A stretch of 17,273 nt of DNA from an uncultured Mollicutes bacterium (GTDB lineage Bacteria; Bacillota_I; Bacilli_A; RFN20; CAG-288), in contig URQF01000021.1 of NCBI GenBank assembly GCA_900549915.1, positions 1 to 17,273 on the forward strand. The letters are read 5' to 3'. Under the pieces are notes generated by a model. That model saw nothing but the letters and a program-made list of their open reading frames with translations, was not told the DNA's origin and searched no databases. Positions 7,454 through 14,929 of the stretch are shown piece after piece. Position 1 is the stretch's first letter. Each line of letters begins with the position of its first letter. The position numbers were made by a program, and so were the translations under genes.

Positions 7454-10336
7454 TTACCAGTCGTAACCCCAGTCACCATCGCCACCACCGCTGCTGCTAG
7501 TAGATTTCTTTGGCAACTTTAACGTTGTTCCGTTATAAGTGATGCTGATACCATCGAGTGTTCCATCCGCTTTCAAATTTCCGGTCCTTGTGCTGGCAAG
7601 CTTATCTTTAAAGGAATCTTTGTCGCAGGTGATGTTGGTAAGCGTTAACTTAGCACCTTTTACGGCGACATCGAAACGGAACGTTGCAAGAGTTGTCTTT
7701 TGTTCCCTGTAGTAGTCCTCGGATTCGATGACAAGAGTACCTTTCAGTACATCCTTGGAAACATCTGTGAAAGAAACGGTGTAGTAGGTCGTATTATAAG
7801 TGTAATAGTCCATCTCGGACTTCCTATAGGAATTGCCTTTGATGGAGTCATAGATAGAAGGAACCTCTTTGATTAAGACCGACTTAGTAACCGATTTTGT
7901 CGAATCACCATCGGCAGTGGCTTTGACCATAATCGTGCCAGCGGTAGAACCAGCCTGAAGCCTGTATTTACTTCCTTCTTTGACGATCGAGCAGCCTAAG
8001 TTTTCACCTTCGATGGTATAGGTGACATTGCTGTTCTCAACACCACTCGGAGAGACAGTTGCCTTGATTTCAGTCTTATCATCACAATAGATAGTATCCG
8101 GTATGGTCTTGAACTCAATCTTCTCAATCGGTGCATAATCGACAACGAAGGTAAGAGTCTTCTTCACATTCTTGCTAGCCAGGGTTACATGGTATTCACC
8201 TGGTTTTGCGGAATAGAAAGTAAATCCGGATTTCACGCTTCCGTAGGCGTTGATTCCAGAATCCTTTGTGACCGTAATATCATCAATGTCCGATAAAGCA
8301 GTCTCCGGAACAATGCCGGTAAGGTTTCCGTATGCATATTGGGAGACATAAAGGTGATATTTACCTTCTGAATCCAAAGTCAGCTTGCTTCCTTCTTTGT
8401 CGGATTTGTCTGTGTACAGATTTAAATCAAAGGCAGTGTAATAGTAGTCGTTGAAATTGAAGTAGTGGTTCGGATCCGCTTCTTTCGTGCCGTATTCAAT
8501 CGTGGCAGTATATTCGGTAATCTGGTCTTTGGCACTAGCGACAAGATTTCCATCATCATCGATTTGATGGTCGATCCGTTTGTAGGAGATGGAGTCAATG
8601 CCGCCTTGGGCGTTGAAGGAGAGAGTTGAAGTGACATCCGTCTTATATTTCACTCTGCGGAGACCAGTGGTTGTGCAAGTGGAAGTGAACTTATATCCTT
8701 CTTCATCCTTCAATCCGACGAGCGAAGCACGGATTTCTTTTTGATTACCATCAAGAGAGAAGGTCTGATCAATGATCCTCTTTTGATAAAGGTCAGCAAG
8801 GCCGGTGTATTTGGTTCCTAATCCGTTATTGTCTAAGAACTCGGCAGATCCGAAGGTCTTAAGATAATCCTGATATTCTTTCTTGTTGCTATCATCGATA
8901 TCTGTGCTGGACATAGAGGACACCGTTGTTCCTTCTTTCTTCAGAGTGTAGAAAGTATTATCGTTGATACCCTGATAGAGGTAGCTAGAAGCACCGTCCT
9001 TATCCGTCTTCTTTGTAACGGTATATCCATCGGAATAGCTTTCGAAATCAAACTGGTTGTTTTCGTTGGAATAGTCATCAGTGACAATCGAACGGAAAGT
9101 AACTTTCTTTGTGTTGGCGATTTCGTAGGCTTTCGCTGTTTCAAGCTTATCTTTCAGTTTCCTTGCCAACCTAGTTCCACTGGAAATCGGTTTGACCTCG
9201 ACTTCAGCCTGGATGGAATCATTGTCTTTGAGACTGACTGTAATAGTGTTGGTGTTTTCGCTAGCGTTGAGGACAGTGAGTTTTCCGTCTTTGATTTCAA
9301 TATCCTTATCGAATTCACCTTTTTTCCAGGATAAGTCTGCAAAGCTGCCTTCTGGTGTAAGAGTCACACCTAAGTCATAAGTTTCGCCTTGTTCGACTAA
9401 GTAGTAGGATCCCCAACGGCTTTCGACCTTGATCCAGCTATCCGGAATGTTGATAGCTAAGGAAGTTGCTTTGAAGACAAAGCTGACTTCGATGGAGACT
9501 AGACCTTCGTTGACTTTGAAAGAATAGGTGTCTTCACTTTCGCTCTTTGCCAGTTCTTTGCCATTGACTTTGACATAGCGAACAATGTATTTGTCAGCGG
9601 CTGTTGCGGTAATCTTTAATTCGGTATCCTTATCAATGACATCACCGCTGTTAACAACAGTGTCTCCGTTTTTGATAGCGACGGTTCCGTTTTTATAAGA
9701 GCTGTCTAAGTCAATCAACCCTTTTCCAGGATGGATTAAATCAAAAGCAGCGCCAAGGAAGTTCTTGCCTTCGGTAACAAGGAAAGAATATTTTCCATCG
9801 GTATCTTTCTTAACTTCCGTTGTATCATTTAATTTGATGGAGGTAATCTGATAGGCTTTGTTTACTGGAGTAGCATCAACAAAGACCTTAGTACCTACCT
9901 TGAGTCTCTTGTTGCTCTTATCAATCAGAGTTCCATTTTCAAGCTTTGCAGCGATGGTTCCGTTTGTGACTTTGGAAGAGATGATTTCAACGGTTCCGTA
10001 TTCGATAAGAGGAGTGACCGGTTTGAAAGTAGCTTTGATGACATTGGATCCCTCTTTAACCTTGAAGGTATTCGATTCCAACTTAACGTCATTTAAAAAG
10101 TAAGAGTCGACTTCATATCCAGAATCCGGGCTTGCAAGGATCGTAATCTCCGTATCAAGAGCGACGTTTCCAAGCTTTGTAGCACTGACTGTACCATTGG
10201 CGATTCCATCAGCGACGGAAACAGTTCCGTATTTGATTGGTTCACTGGCACTTGTGTTGTTACAGGCAGTCAATGTTCCTGTTAACGGGAAGAACAGCAA
10301 TGAAGTAATTACAAAAGCTTTTTTGATTTTTTTCAT
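7454..10336 (-). CDS. Large lipoprotein with InlB-type and Ig-like repeats, first gene of operon
   Basis: A 960-residue surface lipoprotein. Signal peptide with lipobox LTAC (Cys25). Three divergent InlB B-repeat-like units follow at about residues 36-105, 112-200 and 208-288, each starting near a YGTV or NGTV motif and ending in a hydrophobic strand (VIKATFKP, NFLGAAFD, SIEVSFVF). A Big_2-like Ig domain lies at about 291-382 (GVTLTPEG, LTVLNA). The middle (about 388-640) is an unrecognised beta-rich domain of the kind also found in the two downstream genes. Further Ig-like segments precede the C-terminus, which ends in a glycine/aspartate/tryptophan-rich tail (GGGDGDWGYDW). The ATG has AAAGAGG upstream. 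Such proteins usually project from the cell wall and bind polymers or host surfaces; this is inference from domains. Confidence 0.88.
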   Translation of the reverse strand: MKKIKKAFVITSLLFFPLTGTLTACNNTSASEPIKYGTVSVADGIANGTVSATKLGNVALDTEITILASPDSGYEVDSYFLNDVKLESNTFKVKEGSNVIKATFKPVTPLIEYGTVEIISSKVTNGTIAAKLENGTLIDKSNKRLKVGTKVFVDATPVNKAYQITSIKLNDTTEVKKDTDGKYSFLVTEGKNFLGAAFDLIHPGKGLIDLDSSYKNGTVAIKNGDTVVNSGDVIDKDTELKITATAADKYIVRYVKVNGKELAKSESEDTYSFKVNEGLVSIEVSFVFKATSLAINIPDSWIKVESRWGSYYLVEQGETYDLGVTLTPEGSFADLSWKKGEFDKDIEIKDGKLTVLNASENTNTITVSLKDNDSIQAEVEVKPISSGTRLARKLKDKLETAKAYEIANTKKVTFRSIVTDDYSNENNQFDFESYSDGYTVTKKTDKDGASSYLYQGINDNTFYTLKKEGTTVSSMSSTDIDDSNKKEYQDYLKTFGSAEFLDNNGLGTKYTGLADLYQKRIIDQTFSLDGNQKEIRASLVGLKDEEGYKFTSTCTTTGLRRVKYKTDVTSTLSFNAQGGIDSISYKRIDHQIDDDGNLVASAKDQITEYTATIEYGTKEADPNHYFNFNDYYYTAFDLNLYTDKSDKEGSKLTLDSEGKYHLYVSQYAYGNLTGIVPETALSDIDDITVTKDSGINAYGSVKSGFTFYSAKPGEYHVTLASKNVKKTLTFVVDYAPIEKIEFKTIPDTIYCDDKTEIKATVSPSGVENSNVTYTIEGENLGCSIVKEGSKYRLQAGSTAGTIMVKATADGDSTKSVTKSVLIKEVPSIYDSIKGNSYRKSEMDYYTYNTTYYTVSFTDVSKDVLKGTLVIESEDYYREQKTTLATFRFDVAVKGAKLTLTNITCDKDSFKDKLASTRTGNLKADGTLDGISITYNGTTLKLPKKSTSSSGGGDGDWGYDW

Positions 10337-10386
10337 CTTTTACCTCTTTCCTTGATAATTTCAACTACTATAGCGTATATAAAAAT

Positions 10387-10415
10387 AGGATAATGGAACT
10401 TACAATTATTGTCAA
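10387..10415 (-). promoter_or_regulatory. Promoter of the lipoprotein operon
   Basis: Minus-strand -35 TTGACA (10410-10415) and -10 TATCCT (10387-10392), spaced 17 bp. Transcription would start near 10380, giving a 5' leader of about 44 nt. No homopolymer tract is present in this spacer, unlike the LRR gene promoter. Confidence 0.75.
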
Positions 10416-10768
10416 GCAAAGGCAAATGAAATACAACATATAATAATGTACCGCAATCAATCCTTTTTGGCTGATTCCTATTCTAAAAAATAAAATTTTT
10501 CTTTTTAATAAACACATATTGTTTCCAAGAATGGTTTCAAAATATATGCCTTAGTGGAGAAAAGCTCTTCTATGTGACTGAGAATCGTCTTGTATTAAGC
10601 AGTCGTTGAAAACAAGCTTCATCTTTTGGCTTTGCAGATAAGTATTCTACAGGCAATACTTAAAAGTTATTTCTTTTGCTCATTCTAAATTTGGACTCTA
10701 TATTGAGAAGATAGAACCTAACTGTGTGGTTTGAAACTTTAAAGGAGTGTTCACTCGGATTTGTTGGA
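10416..10768. other. Gene-free region between divergent promoters
   Basis: All frames are interrupted and no gene is supported. It holds a 7-bp hairpin, AAGTATT (10640-10646) / AATACTT (10655-10661), with no clear U-run. A frame open from GTG 10724 runs into the next gene, but it has no ribosome binding site and lies upstream of that gene's promoter. Confidence 0.6.
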
Positions 10769-10797
10769 CTTAAACATGGATATTTTTATGCTACAAT
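10769..10797 (+). promoter_or_regulatory. Extended -10 promoter of the MmcQ-like gene
   Basis: TG (10789-10790) + C + TACAAT (10792-10797) makes an extended -10 element; the matching -35 (CTTAAA, 10769-10774) is weak. Transcription starting near 10804 supports the ATG at 10820 and rules out the GTG at 10724. Confidence 0.6.
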
Positions 10798-10819
10798 CAA
10801 CAAAACAAAGGTGAACAGA

Positions 10820-11464
10820 ATGAGAAGAATCGATTTAAAAGATAGAACGATAGATCAAAGCAAACTGGAAGAATACGGATTTAAGGTAAAGAACGGCGGC
10901 TTGTTTCTGGAAATGCCTCTTTCCTCTTTTCCTTTTACTGCACAATATACATTGAAGGATAAGGTGCTGGAATGTCATCTAATCGATAATGACTTTCAAG
11001 AAGAATACGAACTCGTGGATTTGAAGGGGGCGAGTGGCTATGCAAACCTTGTGAAAGAGGCATATGAAGCCATGATCAGAGCCATTCTTTCTTCCTGTAC
11101 CATAAAAAGAAAGAATCAGAAAGACCGGATTATTGAATATATAGTGAATCATTATCAGGATGAATTAGAGCACCTTTGGCCGAAGTTCCCCACGGATGCT
11201 ATTATCCGAAAAAAGGAAAACAGAAAGTGGTATTGCCTGTTCATGGAATTGGAAGCCAAGAAACTTGGCTTAGAAGGAAAAGAAGTCTATGATGTCAGGA
11301 ATTTAAAAGGAAACGAAAATAGAATCGCTTCGATTGATAACACACGCTTTTTCCCTGGTTATCATAGGAACAAAAAACATTGGTATACGATTCTGCTAGA
11401 TGATAGAAGGAATGATCAAGACATTATCTCTTTAGTTGAAGAAAGCTATTCCTTAGCTAATTAA
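10820..11464 (+). CDS. MmcQ/YjbR-type protein with an N-terminal extension
   Basis: A 214-residue cytoplasmic protein. Residues about 119-214 form an MmcQ/YjbR (DUF419-type, CyaY-like fold) domain with its diagnostic elements: LWPKFPTDAIIR, NRKWYCLFMEL, a 'vdvrNLKG' segment, FFPGYHRNKKHWYTILLD (PGYH at 179-182) and a terminal EESYSL. The first ~100 residues are an extension of the kind often fused to this domain. The family is thought to bind DNA or small ligands, but no reaction is established. The start at 10820 was chosen because AAAGGTG lies just upstream and the extended -10 is 16 nt further up; a longer frame from GTG 10724 has no such support. No convincing terminator follows. Confidence 0.85.
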   Translation: MRRIDLKDRTIDQSKLEEYGFKVKNGGLFLEMPLSSFPFTAQYTLKDKVLECHLIDNDFQEEYELVDLKGASGYANLVKEAYEAMIRAILSSCTIKRKNQKDRIIEYIVNHYQDELEHLWPKFPTDAIIRKKENRKWYCLFMELEAKKLGLEGKEVYDVRNLKGNENRIASIDNTRFFPGYHRNKKHWYTILLDDRRNDQDIISLVEESYSLAN

Positions 11465-11522
11465 ATTCTTAAATTATAATTAAACCAACTTTTTGAATTG
11501 GAACAAAAGACGAAAATATATA

Positions 11523-11705
11523 TTATCCTTTCTTGTGATCCTTGAAATAGGATTGAAGCACTTCTAAAGCTTCTTCTTTTAATACACCAGATGTGACTAT
11601 GGGATACCAGAAAGGATGATTAAATACAATCTTCGAACAGTCACAGCCTTCTTCTTTAAGGATTCTAGCTAGATCACTGATCTTGCCAGCAATCCTTATA
11701 AAGAA
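11523..11705 (-). pseudogene. C-terminal remnant of an unrecognised gene
   Basis: A minus-strand frame open for 60 codons ends in TAA at 11523-11525. Its translation looks like real protein (RIAGKISDLARILKEEG, SKIVFNHPFWYP, EEALEVLQSYF), with two cysteines two residues apart (GCDCS). It lacks any start codon. The same frame continues upstream through an in-frame TGA at 11706-11708 for another 38 codons to an ATG with no ribosome binding site, so the 5' part is lost or mutated. I do not recognise the family. It is convergent with the MmcQ-like gene. Confidence 0.5.
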
Positions 11706-11830
11706 TCAAAAGAACAAATCAAGACCCAAGCTTTGCATATTGGACAAAGCCTTCTCGAAAAAACAGCTGCATTTTAAAATCAAGAATTTAAATATTAGAA
11801 AAATCTTTATTTCCGTTCCCATATTAGGTG

Positions 11831-11865
11831 AGACCGGAAATGGAGGATTAATCCATATGTGGTCT
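11831..11865 (+). promoter_or_regulatory. Hairpin sequestering the leader ORF's Shine-Dalgarno site
   Basis: AGACC (11831-11835) pairs with GGTCT (11861-11865), and inside it TGGA (11841-11844) pairs with TCCA (11852-11855). The GGAGG (11842-11846) lies within the fold and the ATG (11857-11859) in the internal loop. A perfect 10-bp palindrome GGATTAATCC (11845-11854) is also there. Such masking is typical of tightly controlled mRNAs, including type I toxin mRNAs. Confidence 0.5.
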
Positions 11866-11907
11866 TATCCTGATAACCGCCAGGTCATACAGGCGAAGCC
11901 AGGATGA
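11857..11907 (+). CDS. 16-residue leader peptide, overlapping the next small ORF
   Basis: ATG at 11857 with a perfect GGAGG 10 nt upstream encodes MWSYPDNRQVIQAKPG and stops at TGA 11905-11907. The stop overlaps the start of the 32-residue peptide gene as ATGA, a classic coupling arrangement. The peptide has no recognisable family. Its strong but structurally masked ribosome binding site, and the poor site of the following ORF, suggest its translation drives expression of the second peptide, as in leader/toxin pairs such as mok/hok. No clear promoter was found upstream. Confidence 0.55.
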   Translation: MWSYPDNRQVIQAKPG

Positions 11908-12002
11908 AATTTAAAAAAGCTGCGTCGATCTTAAGGTATGTCTTAGACATACTGGCGGACCTCGCAGCAATCATTGAATTCATTCTTAGTGTAGTCGGTT
12001 AG
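11904..12002 (+). CDS. 32-residue hydrophobic peptide, type I toxin-like
   Basis: The ORF starts with MKFKKAASILRYVLDILADL and ends IIEFILSVVG: a basic N-terminus followed by one ~22-residue helix with acidic residues spaced along it. Size, charge pattern and amphipathic helix resemble small membrane peptides such as TisB, DinQ and Fst, but I see no specific homology. AGG lies immediately before the ATG, too close to act as a Shine-Dalgarno site, so translation probably depends on coupling to the overlapping 16-residue leader. The mRNA is structured at both ends. An antisense RNA antitoxin was not identified by eye. It could instead be a small regulatory membrane protein. Function is inferred. 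Confidence 0.55.
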   Translation: MKFKKAASILRYVLDILADLAAIIEFILSVVG

Positions 12003-12046
12003 CCTCTGGATTTCAAGGGTCCGATTGACCTTGAACACCTAGGCTA
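12000..12046 (+). ncRNA. Nested hairpin RNA structure after the small peptide gene
   Basis: TAGCCT (12000-12005, including the stop codon) pairs with AGGCTA (12041-12046). Inside it TCAAGGGTC (12013-12021) pairs with GACCTTGA (12027-12034) across a 5-nt loop with one bulged G. Two nested stems in 47 nt are unlikely to be chance. It is probably the structured 3' end of the peptide mRNA; an independent small RNA is also possible. Confidence 0.5.
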
Positions 12047-12049
12047 GCT

Positions 12050-12082
12050 CTGGGCCTGGCGGCCTCAGTCTTATCTTTGTTT
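12050..12082 (+). terminator. GC-rich terminator of the small-peptide locus
   Basis: CTGGGCC (12050-12056), loop TGGC, GGCCTCAG (12061-12068) with one bulge, then TCTTATCTTTGTTT. The T tract is imperfect, but the stem is strong and suitably placed. Confidence 0.6.
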
Positions 12083-12218
12083 CAGAATATCGAGATAATC
12101 CTTCTTTGTCTTGCAGTGTACTAGCTGGTTCCTTTTTCTTCTCCCTTCTTAGTTCATTTTACAATTCATGGACGAAAAATTTCGAAAGCAGAAAGAAGAT
12201 AACTTTGACAGGATAATC
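12083..12218. other. Spacer without a supported gene
   Basis: This stretch lies between the small-peptide locus and the antiporter's 3' end. No frame is convincing. A weak imperfect stem (AAGAT.../ATCTT near 12196-12220) on the minus strand could end the antiporter transcript, but it is poor. Confidence 0.4.
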
Positions 12219-13466
12219 TTATTCTTCTCTTTTCAGCCTATGAGGATAAAGAAGATTCCTTGAAATCGCTGCGAAAGGAGCTGTGATTAGAATAGCAAGA
12301 ACGGAGACCGATAAGACAATCGTACTTGCTGCTATGACACTCTCTGCATTGGCAGCACCCGATGCTAATAATTGGTTGCCAAGATCTAATAATCCGCCTC
12401 CGATTGCGGCTTGGACAGTTGCTTTTGGAAGATAGCTTATGACAACGAAACCTCTTTCTTTCCAGTTCAGCTTTGTTTTCACTAAGCATCCGGTGACGGC
12501 TAAACTACGGAAGACAAGGGAAATTAAGAGCAGGAGAAGTGATGGTAAGAAGTATTTACCCGCATACTCGATTTTGATCCCAGCCCCGACTAAGATAAAG
12601 AGGAAGATTTCAGCTAAGTACCAGATTTCATTGAATTTGGTTTTAAGGATCAAGGAAATCTGTTCTCCTTTCTTATGGATAACAATGGCACAGGTAATGA
12701 TGGAAAGAAGCGAAGAATATCCAAAATAAGGAGAGACAAGGTCTTCCAAATAAGTCAGTCCGAAGCAGATAGAAAGAAGCAGAAGCAGTTTAAAGGTATC
12801 GTTCCTCTCCACTTTGTTAAAAACGAAAGATAACAGCCTTCCCAGCAATATTCCACTTCCGACACCGGTAACAATAGAAATCGGAATATTAAGGAAAGTC
12901 CTGGCAGATAGATTCCCTCCCTTTTCCCTTGTCAGGAAGCACTGATAGAAGACGATCCTGATAATATCATCAATACTGCTTCCAGCAATGACTAGCTGAG
13001 GAATTCCTTTCTCGGTTCCGTATTTTTCATCCCTGAGCTTTGACATCCTTGGTATGACAACAGCAGGGGAAACAGCGCCAAGTACAGATCCTAGAAGAAA
13101 ACTTTCCGTGTAGGTTAGACCTAAGATCCTCTTTCCGAAAATACCCACTGCCACCCTTTCGGTACAAGCGGGAAGGAAAGACCTTAGGATAGCAGGTCTA
13201 CCGACTTTCTTTAAATCAGGCAGATTAAGAGAAAGACCTGCTTTAAGAAGAATGATAATTAATGCGACCTTTCGAATTGGAGAGGAAATGTTCCTGACTC
13301 CGAAATCTAAGAAGGTAAAAGAAGAACCTACTTTTTCTTGTAATAGAGAAAGAAGAACACCATAAAGCAGATAAAGGACAAGTGGTGGAATACGAATCCT
13401 TTTTGCTAGTTTGTTAAGCAGGACGCCTCCGAAGACAATCAGAAATAGAGTGAAAAAGATAGACAT
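12219..13466 (-). CDS. Cation:proton antiporter (Na+/H+ or K+/H+ exchanger family)
   Basis: A 415-residue inner-membrane protein with about 11-12 predicted hydrophobic segments, of the monovalent cation:proton antiporter superfamily (CPA). Family hallmarks are the early IRIPPLVLYLLYGVLL segment, LLKAGLSL (74-81), AVSPAVVIPRM (131-141), YGTEKGIPQLVIAG (149-162) and the core SSIDD motif (163-167), which supplies the paired acidic residues expected of the ion site. Length and membrane layout fit a complete transporter without the C-terminal TrkA-type domain found in many Kef proteins. It would exchange Na+ or K+ for H+ in pH and salt homeostasis; the preferred ion cannot be read from sequence. 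AGGAGG stands 7 nt before the ATG. A 119-nt leader with a terminator precedes the start, suggesting control by transcription attenuation. Confidence 0.87.
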   Translation of the reverse strand: MSIFFTLFLIVFGGVLLNKLAKRIRIPPLVLYLLYGVLLSLLQEKVGSSFTFLDFGVRNISSPIRKVALIIILLKAGLSLNLPDLKKVGRPAILRSFLPACTERVAVGIFGKRILGLTYTESFLLGSVLGAVSPAVVIPRMSKLRDEKYGTEKGIPQLVIAGSSIDDIIRIVFYQCFLTREKGGNLSARTFLNIPISIVTGVGSGILLGRLLSFVFNKVERNDTFKLLLLLSICFGLTYLEDLVSPYFGYSSLLSIITCAIVIHKKGEQISLILKTKFNEIWYLAEIFLFILVGAGIKIEYAGKYFLPSLLLLLISLVFRSLAVTGCLVKTKLNWKERGFVVISYLPKATVQAAIGGGLLDLGNQLLASGAANAESVIAASTIVLSVSVLAILITAPFAAISRNLLYPHRLKREE

Positions 13467-13585
13467 TACGATAACCTCCTAAGAAAAAAGCTGATTTCCT
13501 CTATGCTGAAAACCAGCATAGACGTCATCAGCTTTATGATCAAAAGCGGTTTGATACCAAGAGGTATCCGGAAGACATCATTTCC
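13467..13585 (-). promoter_or_regulatory. Structured leader RNA with terminator: candidate riboswitch/attenuator of the antiporter gene
   Basis: From the predicted start near 13585 to the ATG, the 119-nt leader holds a hairpin GATACC-TCTT-GGTATC (13553-13568 as read on the plus strand), then a possible antiterminator pairing GCTTT with AAAGC (around 13531-13547). Last comes a long two-part terminator, described separately. The AAAGC used by the antiterminator is also the 5' arm of the terminator, so the two folds exclude each other. It does not match any riboswitch consensus I can recall. A sodium-, pH- or nucleotide-sensing switch would fit the downstream gene, but the ligand is unknown. Confidence 0.6.
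13484..13535 (-). terminator. Leader terminator directly before the antiporter ribosome binding site
   Basis: Outer stem AAAGCTGAT/ATCAGCTTT (13527-13535 with 13487-13495) and inner stem of nine pairs (13500-13508 with 13514-13522, loop GTTTT on the minus strand), separated by a 4x4 internal loop. It is followed by TTTTTT (13489-13484). It ends the leader and could also end read-through from the upstream lipoprotein gene. Confidence 0.9.
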
Positions 13586-13591
13586 GAAAAA

Positions 13592-13619
13592 ATTATAGTA
13601 GGAAAGAGAAAAGAGTCAA
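13592..13619 (-). promoter_or_regulatory. Promoter of the antiporter leader
   Basis: Minus-strand -35 TTGACT (13614-13619) and perfect -10 TATAAT (13592-13597), spaced 16 bp. The -35 starts 4 bp after the stop of the upstream lipoprotein gene. This makes the following terminator a feature of the antiporter's own transcript, not merely the end of the neighbour's. Confidence 0.82.
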
Positions 13620-13622
13620 TCT

Positions 13623-14120
13623 TTATTTGGTGATTTTCAGAGTTGTTCCATCGAAAGTGTATTCGAAGTCACTGGTATTGTAGGTGGTGATATCGTCGCG
13701 ATTGAAATTGTCGCCATGGATAAAGAAAGCTGCTTTTTTGTTTTCATTTGTTTTATCAAAATAGTCGGAGAGCTTTTCTAATTTGATTGTGAAGTCGATG
13801 CGATACATTCCGTCATTTTTCTTTGTATAGTCCTGTTTCCGGAAGGCAATCAGAAGATGCTCCTTATAGGATTCGGAGTAAAGAGGAGAAACATCGACTA
13901 AGGAAAAGTAGGTCTTATCACTCAGCTTTGCATTCTTTGCAGCATAGGAAAAGCCTTTGATTTCATAACCGTCTTTCCTCTGATCATGAATACGATAGCT
14001 GATTCCGATTCGATCATCTTCGATCTTTCCGTTTCCATATTGAATAATGGTATCAATCGGATTGGAACAGCTTGTAAGCCTAAATACGGGTAACAGAAGA
14101 GCAAGTAATTTTTTGTTCAT
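13623..14120 (-). CDS. Small lipoprotein of unknown function
   Basis: A 165-residue protein with a short signal peptide and lipobox LTSC (Cys18). An arginine interrupts the hydrophobic core just before the lipobox (LLPVFRLTSC), which is unusual and might impair export; a single G-to-A change from glycine would produce it. The mature part is soluble and beta-rich with many Asp, Lys and Tyr (FSYAAKNAKLSD, TSDFEYTFDGTTLKITK), and ends like small beta-sandwich lipoproteins of this group of bacteria. No domain family is recognised. GAGG precedes the ATG at a suitable distance. It probably ends at the terminator inside the antiporter leader. No strong promoter was seen upstream; a TAAAAT lies near 14140. 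Confidence 0.75.
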   Translation of the reverse strand: MNKKLLALLLPVFRLTSCSNPIDTIIQYGNGKIEDDRIGISYRIHDQRKDGYEIKGFSYAAKNAKLSDKTYFSLVDVSPLYSESYKEHLLIAFRKQDYTKKNDGMYRIDFTIKLEKLSDYFDKTNENKKAAFFIHGDNFNRDDITTYNTSDFEYTFDGTTLKITK

Positions 14121-14421
14121 GTGTGTGTCCTCGCTACTATTTTATCATAGGAACCCGTATTCTCTTTCTGTTTCTGGAAATACACGGAAAAGAAGTGCTG
14201 TGGATTTTTTCTAGCTTCCTTAGTGGAGTTACTCCTGATGATATGAAAGTATGAATGGTGGTGTTTATATTTTTGAATGGTTTTTTATTGATTGGAGAAA
14301 AATAGGTTATAAACGATTGGAAACTGCAGTATCGTAAATATGTAAAAGCCCTAGACTTTAGATGGTTTAGGTTGTTTGGTACTTGTGTTTGTTTGCTTAA
14401 ATAATGAAGTGAGTCTTTTAA
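14121..14421. other. Gene-free region between divergent lipoprotein genes
   Basis: No supported gene. Short open stretches occur (for example around 14190-14250) but lack a start site and do not resemble a known family. Promoters for the two flanking genes should lie here; only weak candidates are visible. Confidence 0.5.
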
Positions 14422-14760
14422 ATGAATATCTGCAAGAAAATTATCATGCTTGCGTTTGCTTTTCTTTTCTGATTTACAGGAACTTCTTGTGCAAGTGAAG
14501 AAGAGCGTTCTGACATTGATCCTAACGGAACTACTTTAGTAGAGAGCAGCCTGAATGAAGCAAGGGCAAAGGAAATGTATTTGAAAGAACTAATATTGGC
14601 TGAAGATATGATTGCAGAACAGCTTTTTGTTGAAAAGAATATCCAGGAAGTGACTCTTGGCCGGACTTTTTATGTTCCTCAGGGGCATCTGGAAGAATTT
14701 GCAGAACATAGCCAAATATCCGAATTTTTTGACTCTGATATTGATTCGAAAAAATATTAG
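14422..14760 (+). pseudogene. Small lipoprotein gene with TGA inside the signal peptide
   Basis: From ATG 14422 the frame encodes MNICKKIIMLAFAFLF, then TGA at 14470-14472, then FTGTSCASEEE and an uninterrupted 95-codon stretch to TAG at 14758-14760. Before and after the stop this is plainly one lipoprotein: basic N-terminus, hydrophobic core, lipobox TSC, acidic mature part. The mature part is Glu-rich and helical (LNEARAKEMYLKELILAEDM). One base change (TTA or TGG to TGA) explains the stop. Trp elsewhere in the window is TGG and TGA ends other genes, so recoding is unlikely. A restart at ATG 14575 would make a 61-residue cytosolic fragment with no ribosome binding site. The family is not recognised. 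Confidence 0.65.
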
Positions 14761-14929
14761 CACAATAGTGAAACCCCTGTGTCTGATTAGTCTAGTCACT
14801 ACATTTAGAAACTTTCTATGTGAAATAAATAGTTAGCCACAATAAGGAACAGTCCAGCGCTTTCCAGGAATCTTTCTAAGCCGTTTGACACGCTATGTGT
14901 AATGCTGTTGCTATACAGAAGTATATAAA

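Noticed and set aside
10724..10819. Longer start (GTG 10724) for the MmcQ-like gene
   Set aside because: It lies upstream of the likely promoter and has no ribosome binding site; ATG 10820 has both in the right places.
11683..11907. 74-codon plus-strand ORF ending at 11907
   Set aside because: Its first two thirds lack protein character and overlap the minus-strand remnant; only the last 16 codons have a proper ribosome binding site, so only these were kept as the leader peptide.
14470..14472. TGA read as tryptophan (mycoplasma-type code), which would repair two interrupted frames
   Set aside because: Trp is TGG in all intact genes, and TGA ends genes with a coherent context, such as the ATGA overlap at 6314-6317. 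A TGA=Trp code is not needed and would be inconsistent with this.
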